Made by a program: the position numbers and the translations under genes. Under the pieces are notes generated by a model. It did not search any database and was not told the origin of the DNA. It was given only the letters and a program-made list of their open reading frames with translations. A stretch of DNA of 16,127 bases from Actinomycetota bacterium (lineage in GTDB: Bacteria; Actinomycetota; Actinomycetes; Nanopelagicales; Nanopelagicaceae): the NCBI GenBank assembly GCA_009698975.1, contig WLPB01000004.1:1-16127 (forward strand), written 5' to 3'. Shown one piece after another: positions 7,637 through 14,627 of the stretch (the first letter of the stretch is position 1; every line of letters starts with the position of its first letter).

Positions 7637-8565
7637 CGACGTACTTCTCCCTTTGATACTGCTTCGTTATACCAAGCGATAGTCGAAGCGACTCCATCGC
7701 GTAACGAAATCTTTGGTGCCCATCCGAGCGCTCTCGCCTTAGATACATCGAGAACTTTACGAGGTGTTCCATCTGGTTTCGATGAATCCCAGGCAATGTC
7801 ACCCTTAAATCCAGCGAGATCAGCTACTAATTCAGCTAACTCCTTGATTGATAGGTCTTCACCGGTTCCGATATTGATATGTTCTGATGAATCGTAGTTA
7901 CTGCCTAAGTGAAGAACTGCCTGGGCGAGATCATCAACATGGAGAAACTCTCGCTTTGGTGAGCCTGTTCCCCAGAGCGTCTCAACCGATGCACCTTTCT
8001 CGGCAGCTTCGATAAATCTACGAATAAATGCGGGCAATACATGTGAGCCGGCAAGTTCGAAGTTATCTCCTGGGCCATAAAGATTTGTCGGCATCATAGA
8101 AATCCACTTGCGGCCATACTCTTTACGGAAAGATTTGATGAGTTCGATGCCGGCAATTTTTGCTACTGCATATGCCGAATTAGTCTCTTCGAGTGGTCCA
8201 GTAAGTAGGTATTCCTCTTTGATTGGTTGAGCGCAATCGCGAGGGTAGATACAACTTGATCCAAGGAATATGAACTTTTGTACATCTGCAGCGTGGGCTG
8301 CCTCCATCAAATTGTTCTGGATTCGAAGATTATCGGCGAGGAATTCAACTGGATAAGAGTTATTCGCGCCGATTCCCCCGACCTTGGCCGCGGCATCGAT
8401 AACAAGTGATGGCTTTACATCTTTAATGAATCTAAATGTCGCATCACGATCCAGTAAATCGACAACCTGTCGGCCTACCGGAATTACCTCTTCGCCAGCC
8501 GCTTGAAAAGCGCGGACAATTGCCGAACCGGCAAGGCCAGTGCCACCGGCTACAACGATTGTCAT
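7633..8565 (-). CDS. fcl: GDP-L-fucose synthase (GDP-4-keto-6-deoxymannose epimerase/reductase)
   Basis: Performs the double epimerisation and NADPH-dependent reduction that complete GDP-L-fucose, the donor for fucosylated polysaccharide or glycoprotein. The 310-aa protein shows GGTGLAG at 7-13, the SSCIYP segment at 103-108, the catalytic YAVAK at 132-136 and [14 protein letters not shown] at 171-184, with the expected catalytic histidine 175. [11 protein letters not shown] at 204-214 is also typical. No SD precedes the ATG; a TAGACT box 7 nt upstream points to a leaderless message starting in the 29-nt gap after asd. It heads the fcl-gmd pair. No fucosyltransferase is visible in the window. 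Confidence 0.96.
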   Translation of the reverse strand: MTIVVAGGTGLAGSAIVRAFQAAGEEVIPVGRQVVDLLDRDATFRFIKDVKPSLVIDAAAKVGGIGANNSYPVEFLADNLRIQNNLMEAAHAADVQKFIFLGSSCIYPRDCAQPIKEEYLLTGPLEETNSAYAVAKIAGIELIKSFRKEYGRKWISMMPTNLYGPGDNFELAGSHVLPAFIRRFIEAAEKGASVETLWGTGSPKREFLHVDDLAQAVLHLGSNYDSSEHINIGTGEDLSIKELAELVADLAGFKGDIAWDSSKPDGTPRKVLDVSKARALGWAPKISLRDGVASTIAWYNEAVSKGEVRR

Positions 8566-8572
8566 GCGCAGG

Positions 8573-8578
8573 AGTCTA
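8573..8578 (-). promoter_or_regulatory. Leaderless -10 box of fcl
   Basis: TAGACT on the minus strand, 7 nt from the fcl ATG at 8565. It means the sugar genes can be transcribed apart from lysC-asd, although all four lie on the same strand. Confidence 0.5.
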
Positions 8579-8594
8579 CTTGCTCAAGTGCTGA

Positions 8595-9656
8595 TTATTT
8601 GCGAGTGAACTCTGCTGCTACGAGCTCTGCAATTTGAGCTGTGTTGAGTGCAGCTCCTTTACGCAGGTTATCTCCGCATACAAATAAATCAATCGCTTTT
8701 GGATTATCCAATGATTGGCGAACACGGCCGACCCATGTCGGATCTGTTCCTACTACATCTGCCGGGGTTGGATATTCGCTCTTTTCAGGATTGTCGTAGA
8801 GAAGTACGCCTTCTGCTTTTTTCAGTGCAGACTGTGCGGCTTTGCGAGTAACAACTTTGGAGAAAGTAGCATGGACCGTTAGCGAGTGAGTTGTAATCAC
8901 TGGAACCCGCACACATGTCACGGCAACTTTAAGTTTCGGCATTCCAAGAATCTTCCGAGACTCATTGCGAACCTTGAGTTCTTCAGATGAATATCCATCT
9001 TCCTTCAGTGAGCCTGCCCAAGGAACAACATTCATCGCAAGAGGTGCCGGGAATGGGCCTAAATCTGTAATCACACCACGCAAATCTTTTGCGACGGAAC
9101 CAAGGTTCTTTCCGGCAACTTTTGAGATTTGATCATGAAGCGCATCTATTCCGGGTTGCCCAGCACCTGATGCAGCCTGATAAGAAGAGACAACAAGTTC
9201 TTTGAGGCCAAATTTCTTATTGAGTGCTCCCATTGCAACAATCATGGAAAGAGTTGTGCAATTTGGGTTAGAGATTATTCCCTTGGGACGCTTCTTAATA
9301 TCTTTTGGATTTACCTCAGGAACAACTAGCGGAACTTTCTTATCCATACGGAATGCACCAGAGTTGTCGACTACTACCGCACCACGCGCCGCTGCGATCG
9401 GAGCCCACTCTGCTGAAATCTCGTCCGGGACATCGAACATTGCAATATCGATTCCATCGAATGCCTCTGGTGAGAGTGCAACAACAGTTAACTCTTCGCC
9501 GCGACAAACAAGTTTCTTGCCGGCACTACGCGCAGATGCAATCAGTCGAATTTCGCCATAAACATTTTTACGAGTACTCAAGATGTCGAGCATTACTGTT
9601 CCGACAGCGCCAGTTGCACCGACAACTGCTAATGATGGGAGCTTCTTCTTTTTCAT
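8595..9656 (-). CDS. asd: Aspartate-semialdehyde dehydrogenase
   Basis: Reduces aspartyl phosphate to aspartate semialdehyde with NADPH, the second step toward lysine, diaminopimelate, threonine and methionine. The 353-aa protein has the nucleotide motif GATGAVG at 13-19, NSGAFRM at 98-104, the active-site cysteine C133 in [17 protein letters not shown] at 158-166, and RVPVITTHS at 250-258 with the expected acid/base histidine 257. Its ATG overlaps the lysC stop by 4 nt, giving the classic actinobacterial lysC-asd operon that pairs the two enzymes sharing an unstable intermediate. The stop is 29 nt before fcl, with no terminator hairpin evident. Confidence 0.97.
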   Translation of the reverse strand: MKKKKLPSLAVVGATGAVGTVMLDILSTRKNVYGEIRLIASARSAGKKLVCRGEELTVVALSPEAFDGIDIAMFDVPDEISAEWAPIAAARGAVVVDNSGAFRMDKKVPLVVPEVNPKDIKKRPKGIISNPNCTTLSMIVAMGALNKKFGLKELVVSSYQAASGAGQPGIDALHDQISKVAGKNLGSVAKDLRGVITDLGPFPAPLAMNVVPWAGSLKEDGYSSEELKVRNESRKILGMPKLKVAVTCVRVPVITTHSLTVHATFSKVVTRKAAQSALKKAEGVLLYDNPEKSEYPTPADVVGTDPTWVGRVRQSLDNPKAIDLFVCGDNLRKGAALNTAQIAELVAAEFTRK

Positions 9657-10174
9657 CGTCCAGTACCTCCGTAGACAACAGCCTCGTTCTGATCAGAATC
9701 AAGGCCAAAAGCAGTGTGTGCAGCCTTCGCTGCGCGATCAAGGTCCGCGTCGCGAACAATGATGGAGATGCGGATTTCTGAGGTAGAAATCATTTCGATA
9801 TTGACTCCAGCTTCGGCCATTGCCGCAAAGAATGTCGCAGTAACACCGGGATGTGAGCGCATTCCAGCACCGACTAATGAGAGCTTGCCGATGGTGTCAT
9901 CGTATTGAATGGATGCAAAACCAACTTCGCCTTGAATCTTCTTGAGCACTGTTGTTGCTTCTGCTCCATCCGCCTTAGGAAGTGTGAATGAAATATCAGT
10001 AAGTCCGGTGGCGGCAGCAGAAACGTTCTGCACGATCATGTCGATATTGAGATCGTTATCTGCAAGCGCCTGGAAAATACGAGCAGCCACACCTGTGCGG
10101 TCTGGCACGCCGACAATCGTCACCTTCGCCTCTGACTTATCGTGTGCAACTCCAGCGATGATTGCTTGCTCCAT
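9653..10174 (-). CDS. Aspartokinase beta subunit, in-frame internal start within lysC
   Basis: An ATG at residue 251 of LysC would give a 173-aa protein made only of the two ACT regulatory domains. It begins [17 protein letters not shown], aligning with the start of the known beta subunit of corynebacterial aspartokinase (MEEAVLTGVATDKSEAK from memory). The start has an excellent Shine-Dalgarno, AGAAGGAGG at 10179-10187, with 4 nt to the ATG, in a window where most genes have none. Beta subunits pair with alpha to form the lysine/threonine-sensitive holoenzyme. Sequence support for translation is strong; expression is not shown. Confidence 0.85.
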   Translation of the reverse strand: MEQAIIAGVAHDKSEAKVTIVGVPDRTGVAARIFQALADNDLNIDMIVQNVSAAATGLTDISFTLPKADGAEATTVLKKIQGEVGFASIQYDDTIGKLSLVGAGMRSHPGVTATFFAAMAEAGVNIEMISTSEIRISIIVRDADLDRAAKAAHTAFGLDSDQNEAVVYGGTGR

Positions 10175-10924
10175 GGTGCCTCCTTCTGGATGGTTCTCAA
10201 CCACCCAAGTTCCTTCGAGTGGTGAAAATGATGAACGGACATGAATTGGTAAGTTATAGCGACGTGCATATTCAACGCAGCGAAGATGTAATACCTTTGC
10301 TCCGGCTGCTGCGAGCTCGAGCATCTCTTCATATGTCACTGTTGTAAGTTTGCGCGCTGCTGGAACGGTGCGCGGATCTGCAGAGAAGATTCCATCAACA
10401 TCTGTATAGATCTCACAGACATCTGCTTCAAGTGCGGCAGCCAATGCAACTGCAGTTGTATCCGAACCACCACGGCCGAGAGTTGTAATGTCATTTGTAT
10501 CTTGCGAGATTCCCTGAAAACCAGCGACAATTGCAATTGAACCCGAATCAATTGCTTCGCGAATTCGACCAGGTGTGACATCGATAATCCGCGCCTTGCC
10601 GTGAGCAGAATCTGTAATTACTCCCGCTTGTGATCCTGTAAAGGACAACGCTTCAAATCCAAGGTTGTTGATTGCCATTGCAAGCAGCGCCATAGAAATT
10701 CTCTCGCCAGCAGTAAGCAACATATCGAGTTCGCGCCCTGATGGAATTGGGCTCACTTGGTTTGCTAAATCAATGAGTTCATCGGTTGTATCACCCATCG
10801 CAGAGACAACGACGACGACCTGATTTCCAGCTTTTTTCGTTGCGACAATCCGGGCGGCAACGCGCTTCATCCCCTCAGCATCTGCAACTGAGGATCCACC
10901 AAATTTCTGAACGATGAGCGCCAT
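9653..10924 (-). CDS. lysC: Aspartokinase, alpha subunit (full length)
   Basis: Phosphorylates aspartate at the head of the lysine/threonine/methionine/diaminopimelate pathway. The 423-aa protein has the kinase motif KFGGSSV at 7-13, LTAGERIS at about 70-77, SFTGSQAG near residue 94, GRGGSDTTA in the catalytic core, and two C-terminal ACT domains (about 260-423) ending [10 protein letters not shown], almost as in Corynebacterium and Mycobacterium. That ACT arrangement is the concerted lysine plus threonine feedback site of the actinobacterial alpha2-beta2 enzyme; feedback control here is inferred. No SD lies before the ATG at 10924. A perfect TATAAT at 10980-10985 gives a plausible promoter with a leader of about 50 nt; TATCCT at 10947-10952 is another candidate. 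Confidence 0.97.
   Translation of the reverse strand: MALIVQKFGGSSVADAEGMKRVAARIVATKKAGNQVVVVVSAMGDTTDELIDLANQVSPIPSGRELDMLLTAGERISMALLAMAINNLGFEALSFTGSQAGVITDSAHGKARIIDVTPGRIREAIDSGSIAIVAGFQGISQDTNDITTLGRGGSDTTAVALAAALEADVCEIYTDVDGIFSADPRTVPAARKLTTVTYEEMLELAAAGAKVLHLRCVEYARRYNLPIHVRSSFSPLEGTWVVENHPEGGTMEQAIIAGVAHDKSEAKVTIVGVPDRTGVAARIFQALADNDLNIDMIVQNVSAAATGLTDISFTLPKADGAEATTVLKKIQGEVGFASIQYDDTIGKLSLVGAGMRSHPGVTATFFAAMAEAGVNIEMISTSEIRISIIVRDADLDRAAKAAHTAFGLDSDQNEAVVYGGTGR
10179..10187 (-). promoter_or_regulatory. Internal Shine-Dalgarno for LysC beta
   Basis: AGAAGGAGG, a full match to the anti-SD, spaced 4 nt from the internal ATG at 10174. It lies inside lysC codons and encodes Glu-Gly-Gly of the linker between the kinase and ACT domains. 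Confidence 0.85.
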
Positions 10925-11021
10925 GGAGTAAGTCTGAACCCCAAAGAGGATACGCGCTAGCTAGATTTCGGGTTTTCTCATTATATGGGACAGAACCCTA
11001 TCCAAATATTGAGATTTTTTG
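10925..11021 (-). promoter_or_regulatory. lysC promoter region
   Basis: A 97-bp gap between recR and lysC. On the minus strand it holds TATAAT at 10980-10985 with a weak TATTTG 17 nt further upstream. A second -10-like TATCCT lies at 10947-10952. The recR end has no G+C-rich hairpin plus T-run, so no intrinsic terminator is called. Confidence 0.5.
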
Positions 11022-11627
11022 CTAAAGAGTGGTTCGACCCTCAAATGCGCGGCCGAGCGTGACCTCATCCGCATATTCGAGATCTCCGCCCACCGGCAGA
11101 CCTGAAGCCAGTCGAGAAACGCTAATGCCCATCGGTTTAATCAAGCGAGCAAGATAAGTGGCCGTCGCCTCTCCCTCAAGGTTGGGGTCGGTCGCCAAAA
11201 TGATTTCGGTGATTGTTGAATCTGAAAGGCGCTGCATCAGTTCGCGGATGCGTAATTGATCCGGACCGATTCCATCGATGGGGCTAATTGCTCCGCCGAG
11301 CACGTGATACTTGCCGCGGAATTCGCGGGTGCGTTCGACTGCGATGACATCCTTTGGCTCTTCCACCACGCAAATCTTTGATGGATCCCGTCGTGGATCG
11401 CGACAGATACGGCACTGTTCTTCTTCAGAGACGTTGCCGCAGTCGGTACAAAACTTTACGCGATCTTTAACGGTGCGTACCGCGTCCACTAGTGAATCTG
11501 CAATCTCTGAATCTGCTTGCAGAATATGAAATGCAATTCGTTGAGCTGACTTTGGACCGATACCTGGCAATCGACCTAGCGCATCGATGAGATCTTGAAT
11601 AGCACCTTCATACATTGCTGATGACAT
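11022..11627 (-). CDS. recR: Recombination mediator RecR
   Basis: DNA-gap repair protein that works with RecO to load RecA. The 201-aa protein has the usual length and domain order: helix-hairpin-helix [18 protein letters not shown] at 17-34, a four-cysteine zinc finger (C60, C63, C72, C75), and a Toprim domain with [16 protein letters not shown] at 85-100 and [19 protein letters not shown] at 107-125. The ATG at 11627 overlaps the dnaX stop by one base (TAATG), so it is coupled to dnaX. The family start normally corresponds to the ATG four codons later (MYEGAIQDL). The ybaB/ebfC gene that usually lies between dnaX and recR is absent here. Confidence 0.97.
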   Translation of the reverse strand: MSSAMYEGAIQDLIDALGRLPGIGPKSAQRIAFHILQADSEIADSLVDAVRTVKDRVKFCTDCGNVSEEEQCRICRDPRRDPSKICVVEEPKDVIAVERTREFRGKYHVLGGAISPIDGIGPDQLRIRELMQRLSDSTITEIILATDPNLEGEATATYLARLIKPMGISVSRLASGLPVGGDLEYADEVTLGRAFEGRTTL

Positions 11628-13390
11628 TAGTCGTGGCTCTTTTCGCTAATTACTGTCGCCCCTAGTTCGGCCGCAAGTAAAGCTGCACCAGAAAGTTGTG
11701 CTGCATCTGTTGGAGCCTCTGTCGTGCGCACCGCTCGCGCCTCAGGTGTGCTCGTTACATCAATACTTGGATCGACAGTTACTTCGATTTTGCGATCAAG
11801 TCCTGTGATTTCAATAAAGGCATCGCGCAAAATTACATCTGACTCGCTGCGGATAAATGAATCGCGCGCGCCAGCATTGACTATTCCTATCGTAATCGCC
11901 TTCTCGTCAACGCCAAGAATTTGTGCACTAGCGCTTAGCAGCGACCAGGTAAGTCGGCGGCGCTTCTTTACATTCTCAATCACATCAGGCCACATACGAC
12001 GCAGACCAGCTACATCTATGGAATCAACGTTGTGTACCGCTTTCTTAGCCGGCGCTTCCTTTACTACGGGAGTCTCACGAACCGCCTCGGCGGTTATTGG
12101 AGAAACATAATCTGCAGGATCAACAGTCTTTGTTGGAGAAGAAGGCGGACTTAGTTGAGGCTCTGTAGGAACTGCAGGGCTCAACGTGTCTGCCTTCTTC
12201 GGCACAGCGGCTTTTGCCTGCGGAGCAATATTTTCTACTCGCTCGAGGCGTTCGATACGAGCGAGCATTCCTGCCTCACCGTTATCGCCGATAGGAAGCA
12301 AAATTCGGCCACAAATGAGCTCAAGCATGAGACGCGGCGCAGTTGCACCACGCATCTGAGTAAGACCTTCGGCTGCAATATCTGCTGCACGTGAGAGCGA
12401 TGCTTGGCCAATATTCTGGGCTTGCACGCGCATGCGTTCGAGTTGATCATCGGGAAGTTCGCGCAAAATACTGTTTGCATTAGTCGCTTGAAGCGCATCA
12501 ACAATCATTAAATCGCGCAGGCGTTCAAGCAGGTCTTGAGTAAATCGTCGTGGATCGTGGCCAGATTCGATGACGCGATCTATTGTTTTAAAGAGGGTCG
12601 AACCATCGCGCGCGGCAATTGCATCCATCGCATCATCAAGCAGCGCACCATCGGTGAATCCCAAAAGTTGAACTGCAATTTCGTAACTCACTCCATCTTT
12701 TCCAGCGCCAGCCAAGAGCTGACCTAAAACAGAGAGTGCATCACGCACAGAGCCACCAGAGGCGCGTACAACAAGCGGAATTACACCCTTTGCGACTTTA
12801 ACGCCTTCTTCTGCACAAATCTTTTCAAGATGTGTCGCAAGAGTTCCGGGTGGTACCAATCTAAATGGGTAGTGATGGGTACGTGAACGAATTGTTGAGA
12901 TTAACTTCTCTGGCTCAGTTGTTGCAAAGATAAAGATGACGTGTGCAGGTGGTTCTTCGACAACTTTAAGAAGTGCATTTGCCGCACCTGTTCCGAGCTG
13001 ATGTGCTTCGTCAACAATATAAATCTTGTACTTGCTATGTACTGGCGCAAAGAATGCTTTATCGCGAAGATCGCGCGCATCATCAACCAAACCGTGTGTG
13101 GCAGCATCAATTTCGATAACATCAAGTGATCCCGGACCATTAGCTACAAGATCTTTACATGATTGACAGAGACCGCATGGATTTGGTGTTGGGCCTTTCT
13201 CGCAATTAAGCGAGCGCGCCATGATGCGTGCAGATGAAGTTTTGCCGCAACCGCGAGGACCACTGAATAGATATGCATGATGAGTCTTGCCTGATTCGAG
13301 GGCATTCGAAAGTGGAACAGTGACATGTTCTTGGCCAATCACATCTGCAAATACAGATGGACGATACTTTCGATAGAGAGCAAGGCTCAT
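11627..13390 (-). CDS. dnaX: DNA polymerase III subunit gamma/tau
   Basis: Clamp-loader ATPase of the replicative polymerase. Numbered from the ATG at 13390 (587 aa): [10 protein letters not shown] start, Walker [10 protein letters not shown] at 44-52, four zinc-binding cysteines C63, C72, C75 and C78, Walker B DEAH at 127-130, and sensor IRSR at 167-170 followed by THHYPFR. Domain III runs to about 370. A proline/lysine/threonine-rich linker spans about 390-445. The tau-like C-terminal domain (about 450-545) includes [17 protein letters not shown]. No A-AAA-AAG-type slippery site was noticed, so a separate gamma form by frameshift is not predicted. An ATG two codons upstream (13396) is possible, but AAGG at 13399-13402 is 8 nt from 13390 and too close to 13396. 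Confidence 0.96.
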   Translation of the reverse strand: MSLALYRKYRPSVFADVIGQEHVTVPLSNALESGKTHHAYLFSGPRGCGKTSSARIMARSLNCEKGPTPNPCGLCQSCKDLVANGPGSLDVIEIDAATHGLVDDARDLRDKAFFAPVHSKYKIYIVDEAHQLGTGAANALLKVVEEPPAHVIFIFATTEPEKLISTIRSRTHHYPFRLVPPGTLATHLEKICAEEGVKVAKGVIPLVVRASGGSVRDALSVLGQLLAGAGKDGVSYEIAVQLLGFTDGALLDDAMDAIAARDGSTLFKTIDRVIESGHDPRRFTQDLLERLRDLMIVDALQATNANSILRELPDDQLERMRVQAQNIGQASLSRAADIAAEGLTQMRGATAPRLMLELICGRILLPIGDNGEAGMLARIERLERVENIAPQAKAAVPKKADTLSPAVPTEPQLSPPSSPTKTVDPADYVSPITAEAVRETPVVKEAPAKKAVHNVDSIDVAGLRRMWPDVIENVKKRRRLTWSLLSASAQILGVDEKAITIGIVNAGARDSFIRSESDVILRDAFIEITGLDRKIEVTVDPSIDVTSTPEARAVRTTEAPTDAAQLSGAALLAAELGATVISEKSHD

Positions 13391-13463
13391 ATTCATACCC
13401 TTCGATAGCTCTGACTCAACTCACTTCTAGTTGGCCAAAGGATCTTTTCTGGTCGTACTTTAA

Positions 13464-13556
13464 GGGACCTCCGGTGCACCCAACAGAGCGCGCCTACCCT
13501 TGCTGTATTCCTACCCTGGGGGAGTTCAGAACGATGCCGTCGCACCGGAGATCTGA
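13464..13556 (-). ncRNA. ffs: Signal recognition particle RNA, bacterial small type
   Basis: On the minus strand GATCTCCGGTGC (13553-13542) pairs over 12 positions with GCACCGGAGGTC (13477-13466), one of them a wobble, closing a single long hairpin. The apical part is the SRP domain IV signature: CAGG, a GUA stem, a GGAA tetraloop (13508-13511), the matching UAC, then AGCA. This is the Ffh-binding symmetric loop and tetraloop. The RNA guides ribosomes making membrane and secreted proteins to the membrane. Placement next to dnaX and tRNA-Ser is as in other actinobacteria (from memory). Exact ends are estimated; no strong terminator follows. Confidence 0.9.
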
Positions 13557-13561
13557 GCCCA

Positions 13562-13567
13562 ATCTTA
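13562..13567 (-). promoter_or_regulatory. -10 box of the SRP RNA gene
   Basis: TAAGAT on the minus strand fits TANNNT. A start 7-9 nt downstream would fall at 13555-13553, exactly where the closing helix of the SRP RNA begins. Confidence 0.5.
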
Positions 13568-13639
13568 TGTGTCTGAGCGCCCTTCGCCCACCGCTACCCT
13601 TAGCCAGTCCAGTCGGCGCGTGAGCGTAGATAGGGCGCT

Positions 13640-13727
13640 GGAGGATTCGCATAGCGGCCGAGTGCGCACGCTTGGAAAGCGTGTATAGGGAAACCTATCG
13701 AGGGTTCAAATCCCTCATCCTCCGCCA
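13640..13727 (+). tRNA. tRNA-Ser (anticodon GGA)
   Basis: Acceptor GGAGGAT (13640-13646) pairs with ATCCTCC (13717-13723); discriminator G13724 and an encoded CCA follow. The anticodon stem CACGC/GCGTG (13667-13671, 13679-13683) holds loop TTGGAAA with GGA at 13674-13676, reading UCC/UCU. The long variable arm ATAGG-GAAA-CCTAT (13685-13698) is diagnostic of the serine class. The T-arm is GAGGG-TTCAAAT-CCCTC. A second CCA follows the first directly, so the 3' end reads GCCACCA. The 3' part is duplicated 902 bp downstream. Confidence 0.97.
13697..13725 (+). repeat. attL-like direct repeat (tRNA-Ser 3' end, functional copy)
   Basis: 29 bp starting ATCGAGGGTTC and ending CCTCCGC; it covers the last two variable-arm bases, the T-arm, the acceptor 3' strand, the discriminator and the first C of CCA. 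It is identical to 14599-14627. The match ends at T13696 on the left and C13726 on the right. Confidence 0.9.
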
Positions 13728-13765
13728 CCAGGGTTAGCCTTATTTTGCCTCCGGCCTGTTAAATC

Positions 13766-13771
13766 TAGTTT
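13766..13771 (+). promoter_or_regulatory. Leaderless -10 box of the secreted-protein gene
   Basis: TAGTTT fits TANNNT and is 6 nt before the ATG at 13778. There is no SD. It indicates that the element's first gene is transcribed from its own promoter just after the tRNA. Confidence 0.45.
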
Positions 13772-13777
13772 CATCGG

Positions 13778-14254
13778 ATGCGAAGTTTTTGGTTAAGACA
13801 AATCTCCCTTTTGGCTTTCATCTTCATTTTTGAGGCAACTACCCCTTCTATGAGTGCCCAGGGTGTTGTGACTCCGCCACTGACCAAATGCAACATCCGA
13901 ATCGATAATCCACATATTTCAAAGTACATCCTGCGTACGCGAGGAGTCCGCGCAGTGAAGGTTAACGCCAGATCAAAGTGTGACAAGTCTATGCGCGATC
14001 TCAAATTTATCGTCGAAATCTATAAAGTTGGATTACTCCGAGACACTAAAGTTGACGATAACGTCGTAGCAATTCAAGGTTTAATTTATCCGAATCAAAT
14101 TATTAAAAATGAGAGCGCTAATTCCCTCTGCCTCTCCCGGAAGCCAACAAAATACTATGGCGTTGCATACGCTATAGCCACGATAGATGGAGAGCAAAGA
14201 CGTACGCTTAAAGTTCTATCCGCACGAACTATGACTCTTAACTGTGGAAATTGA
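13778..14254 (+). CDS. Secreted four-cysteine protein of unknown function
   Basis: A 158-aa protein that I cannot assign to a named family. It has a clear Sec signal peptide: MRSFWLR, then a hydrophobic core at 9-19 and a probable cleavage site near residues 26-27 (SMSA-Q). The mature part of about 131 residues has four cysteines, C38, C68, C118 and C156, enough for two disulfides, and a strand-rich look (VRAVKVNARSKC, KFIVEIYKVG, KYYGVAYAIATIDG, LKVLSARTMTLNC). It ends NCGN. The absence of a lipobox or C-terminal anchor suggests release or wall association. It sits alone between tRNA-Ser and the 109-aa gene within the repeat-bounded element. Extracellular binding or phage-surface interplay would be guesses. 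Confidence 0.85.
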   Translation: MRSFWLRQISLLAFIFIFEATTPSMSAQGVVTPPLTKCNIRIDNPHISKYILRTRGVRAVKVNARSKCDKSMRDLKFIVEIYKVGLLRDTKVDDNVVAIQGLIYPNQIIKNESANSLCLSRKPTKYYGVAYAIATIDGEQRRTLKVLSARTMTLNCGN

Positions 14255-14256
14255 GT

Positions 14257-14262
14257 TAAAAT
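14257..14262 (+). promoter_or_regulatory. Leaderless -10 box of the 109-aa gene
   Basis: TAAAAT fits TANNNT closely and ends 7 nt before the ATG at 14270. It lies in the 15-bp gap after the secreted-protein gene, so the two genes have separate promoters although they are adjacent. Confidence 0.55.
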
Positions 14263-14269
14263 AAAACTT

Positions 14270-14599
14270 ATGAGCTCAAATCCTGATCCAGAATCACTCC
14301 GTGATGATGCATGGGATGAGAAGTATTTTCTATTAATACTTGAGTTATCCGAAAAGAATGCTTCCCGTTATGAAAGCCAAGCTAAGTTGTTATTAGAGAA
14401 TAAGCGTTTTAAGTATTCGCTGAACGGCGTTGACATACTTTATGAACTTACTCCTACGGGGTGCAGGTACTACACATCTGAAAATGTCAAAGGTCTAAAA
14501 GGAAGTTCTTGGAACCGAATGGGCTGGAGTAAATCCTCAAAAGCAAGAGCATTGCCCTTCTTTTTTGCCAAGTCTGAAGCGGGCGTTCTAATAGATTGA
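14270..14599 (+). CDS. Small cytoplasmic protein of unknown function
   Basis: 109 aa, not recognised. No signal peptide or membrane helix. The N-terminal half is acidic and helical (SLRDDAWDEKYFLLILELSE, then residues 28-48 rich in Lys, Glu and Leu). The middle has NGVDILYELTPTGCRYYTS, and the C-terminal part is basic and aromatic (SSWNRMGWSKSSKARALPFFF). One cysteine. It has no HTH, nuclease or kinase motif that I can see. The stop TGA overlaps the first base of the distal 29-bp repeat, so the C-terminus (GVLID) ends exactly at the element boundary. A close leaderless -10 box and sensible codon use support a real gene. A toxin, immunity or regulatory role is possible but unsupported. Confidence 0.7.
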   Translation: MSSNPDPESLRDDAWDEKYFLLILELSEKNASRYESQAKLLLENKRFKYSLNGVDILYELTPTGCRYYTSENVKGLKGSSWNRMGWSKSSKARALPFFFAKSEAGVLID

Positions 14600-14627
14600 T
14601 CGAGGGTTCAAATCCCTCATCCTCCGC
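14599..14627 (+). repeat. attR-like direct repeat (orphan tRNA-Ser 3' end)
   Basis: A perfect copy of 13697-13725 without the 5' half of a tRNA. Its first base is the last base of the TGA stop of the 109-aa gene, and on the minus strand it encodes the final Ser-Gly-Gly-stop of the metallopeptidase (the Ser codon ends one base outside). So both flanking genes end inside the repeat. Confidence 0.9.

Larger units (their letters stand above)
13697..14627. mobile_element. Mini genomic element in the 3' end of tRNA-Ser, bounded by 29-bp repeats
   Basis: The stretch from the variable/T-arm of tRNA-Ser to its duplicate 902 bp later has the shape of a site-specific integration. An intact tRNA is kept at the left, and a partial copy of its 3' end remains at the right. 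Between them are only a secreted four-cysteine protein gene and a 109-aa gene, both with leaderless promoters and looking AT-richer than the neighbours. No tyrosine or serine recombinase lies inside or in the visible flank. It could be a deletion remnant, a satellite moved in trans, or one unit of a larger array continuing past the right edge. Confidence 0.7.

Noticed and set aside
13721..13730. Tandem CCACCA at the tRNA-Ser 3' end as a degradation tag
   Set aside because: The tag is added after transcription to unstable tRNAs. Here the second CCA is genomic, and the 3' end would be trimmed by processing enzymes. Probably chance or a cassette junction trait.
14601..14616. T-arm hairpin between the convergent gene ends as an intrinsic terminator
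   Set aside because: The 5-bp stem has no T-run on either side; it is simply the tRNA-derived repeat.
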